Part shown: piece by piece, positions 8,563-17,013 of the stretch
Position numbering within the stretch: the stretch's first letter is position 1
How the letters are laid out: every line of letters begins with the position of its first letter
Source: an uncultured Alistipes sp.
GTDB lineage: Bacteria > Bacteroidota > Bacteroidia > Bacteroidales > Rikenellaceae
NCBI GenBank assembly: GCA_900546065.1
Contig: URBK01000020.1
Location: 1-45,652, forward strand
Direction of reading: 5' to 3'
DNA: 45,652 bases
Translations under genes and position numbers: made by a program
The notes under the pieces: generated by a model
Database searches by the model: none
What the model saw: the letters and a program-made list of their open reading frames with translations, nothing else
What the model was told of the DNA's origin: nothing

Positions 8563-8596
8563 CGGAAAGAGAAAAGCCGGCCCCGCGGGGCCGGCT
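8563..8596 (-). terminator. Terminator of the small-peptide/lipoprotein unit
   Basis: A perfect palindromic stem at 8575-8596 (AGCCGGCCCC paired with GGGGCCGGCT) is followed on the minus strand by TTTCTCTTTCC. It closes the minus-strand unit that begins at 11223, and may also stop the plus-strand AlkZ-related gene. Confidence 0.7.
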
Positions 8597-8621
8597 CCTG
8601 ACAATGTTTACCGTCCGGACA

Positions 8622-8767
8622 CTACTCATCCGTCACATCCAGAGTCACATTCGTGTTATACGTTTCAAACATGGGATCGGAGTTCGTTTCCGCCCACACG
8701 CCGTCACGCCGCACGCCGCCGCCAGCAATGCCAGCAGCGCCCATGCGATATGTCTCGAACTCTTCAT
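8622..8767 (-). pseudogene. Collapsed lipoprotein remnant: signal peptide plus last ~15 residues
   Basis: The ATG at 8767 opens a lipoprotein signal peptide (MKSSRHIA... with lipobox LLAAAC) like that of the LRR lipoprotein upstream (MKRPRHIL... LLAAAC). The frame stops at 8645-8647. In another frame the segment ends with TYNTNVTLDVTDE and a TAG at 8622. This resembles the LRR protein's own C-terminus (KYNVDVNLNV). Both ends of a paralogue are therefore kept, out of frame with each other, and the whole middle is lost. It follows a small-peptide gene by 39 bases, the same arrangement as the intact copy, and a terminator follows directly. Confidence 0.65.
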
Positions 8768-8806
8768 CTCTCTGAGGGTTTGAGGGTTTAACCCTGTTTA
8801 CGTCTG

Positions 8807-8962
8807 TCAATTCTGCCATCCGGAATAATCATCCTCCCAAAATCCGCCATGGGTGGCACCGTTGCTGAGGCAGAGGCCGCGCTCGGCGCGGATCTCAACC
8901 ATGTCGCATCGGGGCGCCTCGTATGCGCCGCGCAGGGTATCGATTCGATTTACGTTCTTCAT
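8807..8962 (-). CDS. Small peptide (51 aa), downstream paralogue, preceding a lipoprotein
   Basis: Too short for ordinary gene calling. The frame runs from ATG (8962) to TGA (8807) and is closely similar to the 50-residue peptide at 11071-11223. Shared features are the APRC motif, an EIRA segment, RGLCLSNGATHGGF and a C-terminal SGWQN. It has two cysteines (19, 31), no signal peptide and no membrane segment. Short proteins of this general shape are often seen directly before fimbrillin-like lipoproteins in Bacteroidota; I know of no established function. Conservation of the peptide beside a collapsed lipoprotein suggests it is a real coding unit, or else that the duplication is recent. The nearby DNA is a near-copy of 11035-11223. 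Confidence 0.65.
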   Translation of the reverse strand: MKNVNRIDTLRGAYEAPRCDMVEIRAERGLCLSNGATHGGFWEDDYSGWQN

Positions 8963-9022
8963 TTTTTCTTGTTTTTATGGTTAGACTATAATCAGGTAAT
9001 AACAATCCTGACGGTCGGGCAT

Positions 9023-11023
9023 CTACTGCCCCGCCACATTCAGATTGACATCCACGTTGTACTTCGAAGAGGCATCAAATACCCCTCCCGCCTTTTGCGC
9101 GGCAGTCAGCGTCAGGGTCAGCGTCCGCGACGTGACGCCGTCGGCAGTCTGCTTGCCGCATTTTACACTATCCAGATTGAGAAACTTGGAAATATCCAGA
9201 CTCGACATACGATTCTCCGAACAATCCAAATCCTCCAAACCCGTCAGATTGCTTACATTCAGCGCCGTCAGTTGATTGTCGGCACAATCCAAATCCGTCA
9301 AACCCGTCAGCTTGCTTACATCCAGCGCCGTCAGCTGATTGTGGGCACAATCCAAATCCTTCAAAAGCGTCTGATTGCTTACATCCAGCTCCTTCAGTTG
9401 ATTGTAGTCACAATCCAATTTCGTCAAACCCGTCAACTTGCTTACATCCAGCGCCGTCAGTTGATTGTCGGCACAATCCAAATCCGTCAAAAGAGTCAGA
9501 TTGCTTACATCCAGCGCCGTCAGCTGATTGTCGGAACAATCCAAATCCGTCAAATGAGTCAGATTGCTTACATCCAGCGCCGTCAGTTGATTGTCGGAAC
9601 AATCCAAATACGTCAAACCCGTCAGATTGCTTACATTCAGCACCGTCAGTTGATTGTAGTCACAATCCAATTCCGTCAAAAGAGTCAGATTGCTTACATC
9701 CAGCTTCGTCAGCTCATTGCGGTAACAATCCAAAGATGTCAGCTTCGTCAGCGCGCTTACATCCAACGTCGTCAGTTGATTGTAGGCACAATCCAATTCC
9801 GTCAAAAGAGTCAGATTGCTTACATCCAGCTCCGTCAGCGAGTTAAAGGAACAATCCAAAGATGTCAGATTCGTCAGCGCGCTTACATCCAGCTCCGTCA
9901 GCGAGTTTCTGCTGCAATTCAAAGTTTGCAAGCCAGTGAAATACTTCAATGCAGACAGATCGGTAAGCCCCTTTTCCGCGATATTCAACTCCGTAACCCG
10001 GGCCATCTCCGCCAGATTCTCCTTGGTCAGAGAGACTGTGCCGACATCATTCCTCGTCAGGGAGATACCTGCGGCCGCTTCAACCATCTGAATGAAGGCC
10101 ATATCGGTTATATCCGTCTCCGAGGGTTTGCCAAATGTCGCATCCGACAGATCTATCGTACCGAAATTGCCCATATCCCCACTGTAGATATAGCCATCCT
10201 CGATCTTACCGCTCTTGACATGGATCGAGTCGTCGTTGCGGGTAAAGGTAAATGAGAAACCGCCGGACAGGCTGCACGGCGCCACAACCATATAATAATC
10301 CTCTCCCGCCTCAAACGGCCCCGTCAGGGTAACATGCCTCTCGGAACTCTCGGAGCCGGTAATATACGAGGTACTGAACCATAAATTGCAACTATACGTA
10401 CCCGAGAGAATCTGCCCGCCGGCCTCGAACCTGACACTCTCAATCTTACCGACATCGCCCGCAAGAGAGAACTTTACAAGGCCGCACATTGGCTTGAACT
10501 CCAAATCACCACCCTCTTGGTCGGCCTTGGCATACGCAGGGGCTATGCCCGACTCGAAATTGCCCGCTATGGCCTGTTGCTCCGTCGGGAGGGTAAAATC
10601 TATATTGTAGTTAAAATCCTGACCGAAGTATTCGACCAATTTGCCGGCGGGATAGAATGCAATATATCCATTCTCGCTCGGCTGAGTGCGGCCCGTAAAG
10701 GTCGCCCTCGCAGCCGTGCCCCCCTCGATCGAGGTCGTGAACTTCATCTCCTCCAATTCGGATTTTTCAAATCTTCCATACGCGGGCATCACTACGATCT
10801 CATCGCCGCTCGTCCACAGTACGGGATATTCCTCGTCCGCACCCTTCTCGCCCAACGTCGTGCGCGTCGCGGGTGCCGCCGTGGCGGTGAAGGTCATCTC
10901 AACAAGGCCGTCCGCTCCGTCGGTCGGCTGCGTGGCCTCGGGCACAAGGTCATCCTTGCTGCACGCCGCCGCCAACAACGTCAGCAGCGAGCATGCCAAT
11001 AATATGTGTCTCGGTCTCTTCAT
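9023..11023 (-). CDS. Surface lipoprotein: fimbrillin-like N-terminus plus 12 leucine-rich repeats
   Basis: 666 residues. A lipoprotein signal peptide has the lipobox LLAAAC, with the Cys near residue 21. Residues about 40-300 resemble fimbrillin/Mfa-like domains: a TFTATAAPATRTTL strand near the N-terminus, then VLWTSGDEIVV. An LRR domain runs over residues about 368-619 as 12 repeats of exactly 21 residues with the pattern LxCxxNxLTxLDVSxLTxLT, after a capping segment (TELNIAEKGLTDLSAL). The C-terminal tail of about 47 residues ends in KYNVDVNLNV. Export to the cell surface and a binding or adhesin role are inferred from family knowledge. It lies 47 bases downstream of a small-peptide gene and upstream of a second, degraded peptide/lipoprotein pair. 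The near-identical repeats make copy-number change likely. Confidence 0.85.
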   Translation of the reverse strand: MKRPRHILLACSLLTLLAAACSKDDLVPEATQPTDGADGLVEMTFTATAAPATRTTLGEKGADEEYPVLWTSGDEIVVMPAYGRFEKSELEEMKFTTSIEGGTAARATFTGRTQPSENGYIAFYPAGKLVEYFGQDFNYNIDFTLPTEQQAIAGNFESGIAPAYAKADQEGGDLEFKPMCGLVKFSLAGDVGKIESVRFEAGGQILSGTYSCNLWFSTSYITGSESSERHVTLTGPFEAGEDYYMVVAPCSLSGGFSFTFTRNDDSIHVKSGKIEDGYIYSGDMGNFGTIDLSDATFGKPSETDITDMAFIQMVEAAAGISLTRNDVGTVSLTKENLAEMARVTELNIAEKGLTDLSALKYFTGLQTLNCSRNSLTELDVSALTNLTSLDCSFNSLTELDVSNLTLLTELDCAYNQLTTLDVSALTKLTSLDCYRNELTKLDVSNLTLLTELDCDYNQLTVLNVSNLTGLTYLDCSDNQLTALDVSNLTHLTDLDCSDNQLTALDVSNLTLLTDLDCADNQLTALDVSKLTGLTKLDCDYNQLKELDVSNQTLLKDLDCAHNQLTALDVSKLTGLTDLDCADNQLTALNVSNLTGLEDLDCSENRMSSLDISKFLNLDSVKCGKQTADGVTSRTLTLTLTAAQKAGGVFDASSKYNVDVNLNVAGQ
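9167..9922 (-). repeat. 63-bp coding tandem repeat (12 copies) encoding LRRs
   Basis: Each 63-bp unit encodes one 21-residue LRR. Central copies (about 9250-9700) differ by only a few bases per unit; those at the ends are more diverged. Such arrays expand and contract by recombination without breaking the frame. Confidence 0.9.
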
Positions 11024-11070
11024 GTGTATGAGGGTTTATTGGTTTATTAATTTCCGTCAAATGCCGGCTG

Positions 11071-11223
11071 TCAGTTCTGCCAGCCGGAATGCTCTTCCTC
11101 CGAGAATCCGCCATGGGTGGCACCGTTGCTGAGGCAGAGGCCGCGCCCGGCGCGTATCTCCGTCATGTGGCATCGGGGCGCCGCGTAGCGGCGCAGGGTA
11201 TGGGTTCGATCTATGTTTCTCAT
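11071..11223 (-). CDS. Small peptide (50 aa) upstream of the LRR lipoprotein
   Basis: The frame runs from ATG at 11223 to TGA at 11071 and encodes a 50-residue peptide with RRYAAPRCHM, EIRAGRGLCLSN, GATHGGF and a final SGWQN. The segment from APRC onward is nearly the same as in the paralogue at 8807-8962. The residues that differ cluster at the N-terminus and in the acidic stretch (SEEEH versus WEDDY). There is no signal peptide. It is 47 bases upstream of the LRR lipoprotein and probably its first co-transcribed partner. Candidate roles are a leader peptide, a surface-display partner or a regulatory peptide; none is shown by the sequence. Confidence 0.65.
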   Translation of the reverse strand: MRNIDRTHTLRRYAAPRCHMTEIRAGRGLCLSNGATHGGFSEEEHSGWQN

Positions 11224-11836
11224 CTCTTCCCGTTTATTATAGTCAGGCTGTAATCAGACAATAAAAATCATAACACGGCCGAGCCACTGCGGCTCCACCA
11301 TATTTAATATTTAATGTGACAGGCTTGTTGCACGCCGAAAATACTCCGATGATTCCGCCCACACGCCGCCTCCCTGCCGGCGGTAATACCCCCTGCAAAG
11401 CCATTTTCCATAAATTTATGAAATCCGCACCTGACACAGTTGCCTAAACAACAAATTCCGAGATTTGACCGATTTTTTATATTCACACTTTTCGAAACGG
11501 CCTGCCGACTGCACGATTTGCCACATTCGGGACACGATATTCCATAATACGGCCCGATATCCCCATACCCGATATCTCCATACGGCAAATTTCCTTTTCA
11601 CACGGCGGCCGCCACACATCCGCCCACACGCCGCGACACCCTGCCCGCGCAGCCACACCAAATGTGCGCACAGCCACACCGAAGATACCGGCACGGCGCG
11701 CCGGAGATATCCGGTACACATAGTGCCGAGGGGCGCACATGGCCGCGCCGGCAGCCGCCGCACGCCGCAAAGCGCGGTGCGCATACAAACCCCGACGCAA
11801 AACCTGCACAGAGGCTGTTATTTCGCGCAAAAACAT
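11224..11836. other. Intergenic region between divergent LRR unit and purC
   Basis: About 610 bases holding the 5' regions of both divergent units. I see no convincing gene. There is a short direct repeat of GATATyCC-type phrases at about 11537-11585 and GC-rich sequence with CAGCCACACC repeated at about 11660-11690. No TAnnTTTG was found close upstream of the small-peptide gene on the minus strand, so its promoter is unassigned. Confidence 0.5.
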
Positions 11837-11844
11837 TATCTTTG
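11837..11844 (+). promoter_or_regulatory. -7 promoter element (TATCTTTG) for purC
   Basis: Exact TAnnTTTG, 23 bases upstream of the start codon at 11868. This rules out the longer frame starting at 11739. The -33 position reads GCTG, a partial match. Confidence 0.7.
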
Positions 11845-11867
11845 CAATCGTTAAAACCGCAAACACA

Positions 11868-12827
11868 ATGAACGCTATCACACGTACCGATTTCACCTTC
11901 GAGGGCCAGCGCGGCAAATACACCGGCAAGGTCCGCGACGTTTACGACATCGACGACCGTTATCTGGTGATGGTCGTCACCGACCGCATCTCGGCCTTTG
12001 ACGTAGTCCTGCCCGAGGGCATACCCTACAAGGGACAGGTCCTGAACCAGATCGCGGCCAAGTTCCTCGACGCCACGGCCGACATCCTCCCCAACTGGAA
12101 GATCGCCGTGCCCGACCCGATGGTCACCGTAGGGCGCAAGTGCGAGCCCTTCAAGGTCGAGATGGTGATCCGCGGCTACCTCTCGGGCCACGCATGGCGC
12201 GAGTACAAGGCCGGCAAGCGCACCATCTGCGGAGTGGCGATGCCCGAGGGCATGGTCGAGAACCAGAAGTTCCCCGAGCCCATCATCACCCCCACGTCGA
12301 AGGCCGCCGAGGGCCACGACGAGGATATCTCGAAGGAGGAGATCATAGCTGCGGGGCTGGTCGGCCGCGAGGAGTACGAGCAGCTGGAGCGTTACACGCG
12401 CGCCATCTATGCCCGCGGCTGCGAGATAGCCGCCAAGATGGGCCTCATACTCGTCGACACGAAGTACGAGTTCGGCAAGAGCGACGGCACGATATACCTT
12501 ATGGACGAGATACACACGCCCGACTCGTCGCGTTACTTCTACGCCGAGGGATACGCCGAGCGTCTGGCCCGCGGCGAGCGCCAGCGCCAGCTCTCGAAGG
12601 AGTTCGTGCGCGAGTGGCTCATGGCCAACGGTTTTCAGGGACAGGCCGGACAGAAGGTGCCCGAGATGACACCCGAGATCGTCGCCGGCATCACCGACCG
12701 CTACATCGAGCTGTATGAGAACATCACGGGCGAGCGTTTCGTCAAGGGCGCCGAGGCTGCCGACACGCAGTCGATCCTGCACCGCATCGAACGCAACGTC
12801 GCCGCATGCCTCAAGTCGCTCAAGTAG
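11868..12827 (+). CDS. purC: Phosphoribosylaminoimidazole-succinocarboxamide synthase (SAICAR synthetase)
   Basis: Joins aspartate to CAIR with ATP to form SAICAR, a step of de novo purine synthesis in the cytoplasm. Family signatures are [11 protein letters not shown] near the N-terminus (ATP-binding), [47 protein letters not shown] and [13 protein letters not shown]. The 319-residue length fits the longer Bacteroidota form. The frame is open 43 codons further upstream, but that part is low-complexity and precedes the promoter element, so the ATG at 11868 is chosen. The gene stands alone; a hairpin terminator lies about 155 bases downstream. Confidence 0.97.
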   Translation: MNAITRTDFTFEGQRGKYTGKVRDVYDIDDRYLVMVVTDRISAFDVVLPEGIPYKGQVLNQIAAKFLDATADILPNWKIAVPDPMVTVGRKCEPFKVEMVIRGYLSGHAWREYKAGKRTICGVAMPEGMVENQKFPEPIITPTSKAAEGHDEDISKEEIIAAGLVGREEYEQLERYTRAIYARGCEIAAKMGLILVDTKYEFGKSDGTIYLMDEIHTPDSSRYFYAEGYAERLARGERQRQLSKEFVREWLMANGFQGQAGQKVPEMTPEIVAGITDRYIELYENITGERFVKGAEAADTQSILHRIERNVAACLKSLK

Positions 12828-12981
12828 GCCGCAGGACATATCCCAAGCCGACGGAATGACATATATAATGGCATATATATTGTTGCGGAGGCAACTTATA
12901 AATTACCATGCCGCCAAAGCGGACTGTCACGGCATATTTCCGTTGCCGACCTAATCCGCACACCATACACCGCCCGCCAGC

Positions 12982-13039
12982 ACACAAAACACCCCGTCCC
13001 TCCCTGCCTTAACAGGCTTTGGAGGGACGGGGTTTGTGT
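12982..13039. terminator. Strong hairpin terminator after purC
   Basis: CCCCGTCCCTCC (12992-13003) pairs exactly with GGAGGGACGGGG (13021-13032), extended by ACACAAA/TTTGTGT. The rest of 12828-13177 shows only AT-rich ATATAT phrases and the downstream promoter. Confidence 0.7.
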
Positions 13040-13076
13040 CGGCATACGGATTGTTGTCAAAAAAGATATACCCTTC

Positions 13077-13104
13077 TTTGATATCCCCATTTTTCGTATC
13101 TTTG
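13077..13104 (+). promoter_or_regulatory. Promoter of the GH127-M64-CE15 operon
   Basis: TATCTTTG at 13097-13104 is an exact -7 match, 73 bases before the start. TTTG at 13077-13080 is 16 bases away, a little short of the usual spacing. Confidence 0.6.
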
Positions 13105-13177
13105 CATAAATCCGCTCGGCCTCAAAATATTGAAGCCGCACAGACCGTATGCGGAGCAACCGTAAAACAGACAACCG

Positions 13178-15595
13178 ATGAAGCATACAATCACCCTTAT
13201 GGCGGCGTTGGGCATCCTTGCGGGGGTTACGGCCAACGCGCAGCGTCAGCATGACAACTCCTCGGCGGGATATCCCATATCGCCCGTACCATTCACCTCG
13301 GTCAAGGTGACCGACTCGTTCTGGGGGCAGCGTCTCAAGGCCAGCCGCGAGGTGACCATACCCCTTGCCTTCTCGAAGTGTGAGGAGACGGGGCGCTACC
13401 GCAACTTCCAGATGGCGGCGCACCCCAGTCCCGACAACAAGGTCACGGGATATTCGTTCGACGACACCGACGTCTACAAGACGATCGAGGGTGCGAGCTA
13501 CCTCCTCCAGACATATCCCGACGAGAAGCTCAAGCGCTACATCGACAGCGTGCTGGTGATCGTGGCCTCGGCGCAGGAGCCCGACGGATACCTCTACACC
13601 GCCCGCACGATGAACCCCGACCATCCGCACGAGTGGGCGGGCTCCGAGCGCTGGGAGAAGGTCGAGGAGCTGAGCCACGAATTCTACAACCTCGGCCACA
13701 TGATCGAGGGGGCCATAGCCCACTACCAAGCCACCGGACAGCGCAACTTCCTCGACATAGCCATACGCTATGCCGACTGTGTCTGCCGCGAGATCGGCCC
13801 GAACGAGGGCCAGCTGGTACGCGTGCCGGGGCACCAGATCGCCGAGATGGCCTTGGCAAAGCTATATGTCGTCACGGGCGACCGCAAATACCTCGACGAG
13901 GCGAAGTTCTTCCTCGACATGCGCGGGCGCACGGAGCGCCGTGACGAGTACAGTCAGGCACACAAGCCCGTCGTCGAGCAGGACGAGGCCGTAGGCCACG
14001 CCGTACGCGCCGCATACATGTACTCGGGCATGGCCGACGTGGCGGCCCTCACGGGTGACACGGCATACGTCGCCGCCATAGAGCGCATCTGGGACAACGT
14101 CGTGGGCAAGAAGCTCTACATCACGGGCGGCATCGGCGCCACCAACAACGGCGAGGCCTTCGGCGCAAACTACGAGCTGCCCAACATGTCGGCCTACTGC
14201 GAGACCTGCGCCGCCATAGGAAACGTCTATTGGAACTACCGTCTCTTCCTGATGAACGGCGAGTCGAAATATTACGACGTGCTGGAGCGCACCCTCTACA
14301 ACGGCGTACTCTCGGGCATATCGCTCGACGGCGGCTCGTTCTTCTACCCCAACCCCCTCGAGTCGATGGGACAGCACCAGCGTTCGCCGTGGTTCGGGTG
14401 TGCATGCTGCCCCTCGAACGCCTGCCGCTTCATACCCTCGGTACCGGGATATATATATGCCGTCAAGGGTGACTCGCTCTACGTCAACCTCTTCATCGCC
14501 GACGAGGCCGAGGTCGAGGTGGGCGGCACGCGCGTCGGCCTCAGGCAGACGACATCATATCCGTGGCAGGGCGACATCACGCTCGACGTGACGCCGCGCC
14601 GCGCCACAGACTTCGCCCTGAGGATCCGCATCCCGGGCTGGGTGCGCGGCGACGTGGTCCCGAGCGACCTCTACCGCTATGCCGACGGCAAACATCTCTC
14701 ATACTCGATCTCGGTAAACGGACAGAAGGTTGAGAGCGACCTTGACAAGGGCTATTTCACCGTCGAGCGCCGCTGGCGCAAGGGCGACCGCGTCGAGATA
14801 CACTTCGACATGGAGCCGCGCGTGGTGGAGGCCAACCCCAATGTGGAGGCCGACCGCGGGCGCGTGGCCGTGGAGCGCGGCCCGATAGTATATTGTGCCG
14901 AGTGGCCCGACAACGACTTCAGCGTGCGCAGCGTGCTGATGAACCGCACGCCGCAGTTCGAGACCGAGTTCCGCGACGACATGCTCTACGGCATACAGAC
15001 CGTCAAGACCCGCGCGCAGACGCTGCGTTTCGACGAGTCGGGACGCCTCGTCGCCGACGACGTGACCCTCACCATGATACCCTACTATGCGTGGGCGCAC
15101 CGCGGTGCGGGCGAGATGACCGTATGGCTGCCGTCGGACCTCACGGCCGCGAATCCCGTTGCCGCCCCCACCATAGCGTCACAGGCCAAGGTCACGGCAT
15201 CGACCCCGACGGCGGCGCTGAGCGCCGTGAGCGACGGCATGATGCCCAAGAAGGCGGGCGACAGGTCAATGCCATACTACCACTGGTGGCCCGAGAAGGC
15301 CTCGACGCAGTGGATAGCATACGAGTTCGAGGAGCAGAAGAGCATATCGGAATCGACCGTCTACTGGTTCGACGACTCGCCGTGGGGCGGATGCCGCGTA
15401 CCCGCCGCATGGCGTCTCTACTACCGTGACGCGAACGGGGAGTGGGTCGCAATAGAGCCACGCAACGGCTACCCCGTCATCAAGGACGCACCCTGCACCG
15501 CCGATTTCGAGCCCGTGCGCACGTCGGCCATAAAGCTCGAGGTGCAGCTGCCCGCCGACAACTCGTCCGGAGTGTTCGAGTGGAGCGTCAAATAG
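13178..15595 (+). CDS. GH127-family beta-L-arabinofuranosidase-like enzyme (DUF1680), secreted
   Basis: Predicted to release beta-L-arabinofuranose from plant glycans or hydroxyproline-linked arabinans in the periplasm or at the cell surface. A signal peptide spans residues 1-21 (...TANAQ). The body is an (alpha/alpha)6-barrel DUF1680 domain. The zinc/cysteine active site of this family is recognisable: E342 and C344 in ETCAAIGN, and C410/C411 in CACCPSN, with C410 in the position of the catalytic Cys of characterised GH127 enzymes. At 805 residues it is longer than the roughly 650-residue core. The extra C-terminal part (about residues 670-805; WWPEKASTQWIAYEF, ending FEWSVK) looks like a beta-sandwich carbohydrate-binding domain. 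It is the first gene of a probable operon with M64 and CE15 genes. Confidence 0.9.
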   Translation: MKHTITLMAALGILAGVTANAQRQHDNSSAGYPISPVPFTSVKVTDSFWGQRLKASREVTIPLAFSKCEETGRYRNFQMAAHPSPDNKVTGYSFDDTDVYKTIEGASYLLQTYPDEKLKRYIDSVLVIVASAQEPDGYLYTARTMNPDHPHEWAGSERWEKVEELSHEFYNLGHMIEGAIAHYQATGQRNFLDIAIRYADCVCREIGPNEGQLVRVPGHQIAEMALAKLYVVTGDRKYLDEAKFFLDMRGRTERRDEYSQAHKPVVEQDEAVGHAVRAAYMYSGMADVAALTGDTAYVAAIERIWDNVVGKKLYITGGIGATNNGEAFGANYELPNMSAYCETCAAIGNVYWNYRLFLMNGESKYYDVLERTLYNGVLSGISLDGGSFFYPNPLESMGQHQRSPWFGCACCPSNACRFIPSVPGYIYAVKGDSLYVNLFIADEAEVEVGGTRVGLRQTTSYPWQGDITLDVTPRRATDFALRIRIPGWVRGDVVPSDLYRYADGKHLSYSISVNGQKVESDLDKGYFTVERRWRKGDRVEIHFDMEPRVVEANPNVEADRGRVAVERGPIVYCAEWPDNDFSVRSVLMNRTPQFETEFRDDMLYGIQTVKTRAQTLRFDESGRLVADDVTLTMIPYYAWAHRGAGEMTVWLPSDLTAANPVAAPTIASQAKVTASTPTAALSAVSDGMMPKKAGDRSMPYYHWWPEKASTQWIAYEFEEQKSISESTVYWFDDSPWGGCRVPAAWRLYYRDANGEWVAIEPRNGYPVIKDAPCTADFEPVRTSAIKLEVQLPADNSSGVFEWSVK

Positions 15596-15662
15596 CGCCG
15601 TGACGGGGGCAGGATACAGACATATATAAAGACATATAACGACAAAACAGAGATACGAAAAA

Positions 15663-16994
15663 ATGAAACTTACCGCAACGATTCTTACCGCGGCGCTTTT
15701 GGCCCTTGCCGTGCAGGGCGTGCAGGCGCACACTGCGGACAACGCACCCCGCAAAGGGGCCGCAGACGAGAAGGTCGATTTCGACCGTTACTTCGAGGAC
15801 AAGACCATGCGTTTCGACTTCTACCACTGCGGCGACGCCGCGTCGGAGGAGTATTTCTTCGACGAGCTGCGCGAGGAGCCATACTGGGCCGGCTCGAAGG
15901 TCACGCTCCTCGACACGACGGGATACGGCGGGCAGCTCTTCAAGGTGATAGATCTGGCCAGCGGCCGCGAGATCTACTCGCGCAGCTACTGCACCCTCTT
16001 CAACGAGTGGCAGACTACGGCCGAGGCGCAGAGCGTACGCAAGGCGATGCCCGAATCGGTCGTATTCCCCTACCCGAAGCAGCCCGTGCGCGTGGAGATC
16101 TACGCCCGCAACCGCAAGGGCATAATGGAGAAGAAGTTCGAGCAGGAGGTAAACCCCGCGTCGTACTTCGTGCGCAAGTTCACGCCCCGCTACGACACCT
16201 TCGAGGTGGCATATACGGGCAACCCCTCGACACGTATCGACATCGTCCTCATACCCGAGGGCTACACCGCCGAGGAGAAATCCAAATTCGAGCAGGCGTG
16301 CCGCGTCTTCGCCGAGGAGCTGCTCAGCTACTCGCCCTTCAAGGAGAACGCCGCCCGCATAAACATACGCGCCGTGTGGGCGCCGTCGATGGAGTCGGGC
16401 GTGACGATCCCGGGCGAGCACGTCTGGCGCAACACCGCAACGAAGGCCCAATACTACACCTTCGACTCGGAGCGATACCAGATGATCGAGGACTTTCAGG
16501 GTCTGCGCGACATCGCGGCGCACGTACCCTACGACCACATATACGTACTCTCCAACACGCAGAAATACGGCGGCGGCGGTATCTACAACTTCTACGGCAT
16601 AAGCGCCGCGCACCACCCCAACCGCACGGGCAAGATCTATGTCCACGAGTTCGGCCACGTGCTTCTGGGTCTGGGTGACGAGTATGTCGGAGGCGTCTCG
16701 TACAACGACATGTACCCGGCCGACGTGGAGCCGTGGGAGGAGAACCTCACCACGCTCGTCGACTTCGAGCGCAAGGCTTGGCACGGCATGATAGAGGAGG
16801 GCACCCCCATACCAACCCCCGTCGACGAGAACCAGCCCCGGCGTCTGGGCGTATACGAGGGCGGAGGATATGTCGACAAGGGAGTCTACCGTCCGTGGCC
16901 CAACTGCATGATGAACAACCTGCATACGATCGATGTCTTCTGCCCCGTCTGCACGGCCGCAATACAGAAACAGATCGATTTCCTCTGCCGCTGA
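15663..16994 (+). CDS. Secreted M64-family metallopeptidase (IgA-peptidase/glycopeptidase-like)
   Basis: 443 residues with a signal peptide (cleavage near VQA, residue 22). The N-terminal part (about 30-180) matches the M64 N-terminal domain. The catalytic domain has the zinc motif HEFGH at 328-332 and GLGDEY shortly after, where D339 is a likely third metal ligand. M64 enzymes include the Clostridium ramosum IgA protease and Bacteroidetes proteins; some family members cut mucin-type glycoproteins. Cysteines near the C-terminus (NCMMNN, CPVC) may form a disulfide or bind metal. It lies 67 bases after the GH127 gene and 19 before the CE15 gene, so it probably works with them on proteoglycan-like substrates (inference). 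Confidence 0.88.
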   Translation: MKLTATILTAALLALAVQGVQAHTADNAPRKGAADEKVDFDRYFEDKTMRFDFYHCGDAASEEYFFDELREEPYWAGSKVTLLDTTGYGGQLFKVIDLASGREIYSRSYCTLFNEWQTTAEAQSVRKAMPESVVFPYPKQPVRVEIYARNRKGIMEKKFEQEVNPASYFVRKFTPRYDTFEVAYTGNPSTRIDIVLIPEGYTAEEKSKFEQACRVFAEELLSYSPFKENAARINIRAVWAPSMESGVTIPGEHVWRNTATKAQYYTFDSERYQMIEDFQGLRDIAAHVPYDHIYVLSNTQKYGGGGIYNFYGISAAHHPNRTGKIYVHEFGHVLLGLGDEYVGGVSYNDMYPADVEPWEENLTTLVDFERKAWHGMIEEGTPIPTPVDENQPRRLGVYEGGGYVDKGVYRPWPNCMMNNLHTIDVFCPVCTAAIQKQIDFLCR

Positions 16995-17013
16995 CACATA
17001 TATAAATAGAGGC

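Noticed and set aside
8849..10255. 468-residue plus-strand frame full of IQxRQxxQxAYIQ repeats
   Set aside because: It is the antisense shadow of the LRR-coding 63-bp repeats; the minus-strand frame has a signal peptide and real domains.
11739..11867. Extended N-terminus for purC
   Set aside because: The extension is low-complexity and lies partly before and across the -7 element; family proteins begin near the ATG at 11868.
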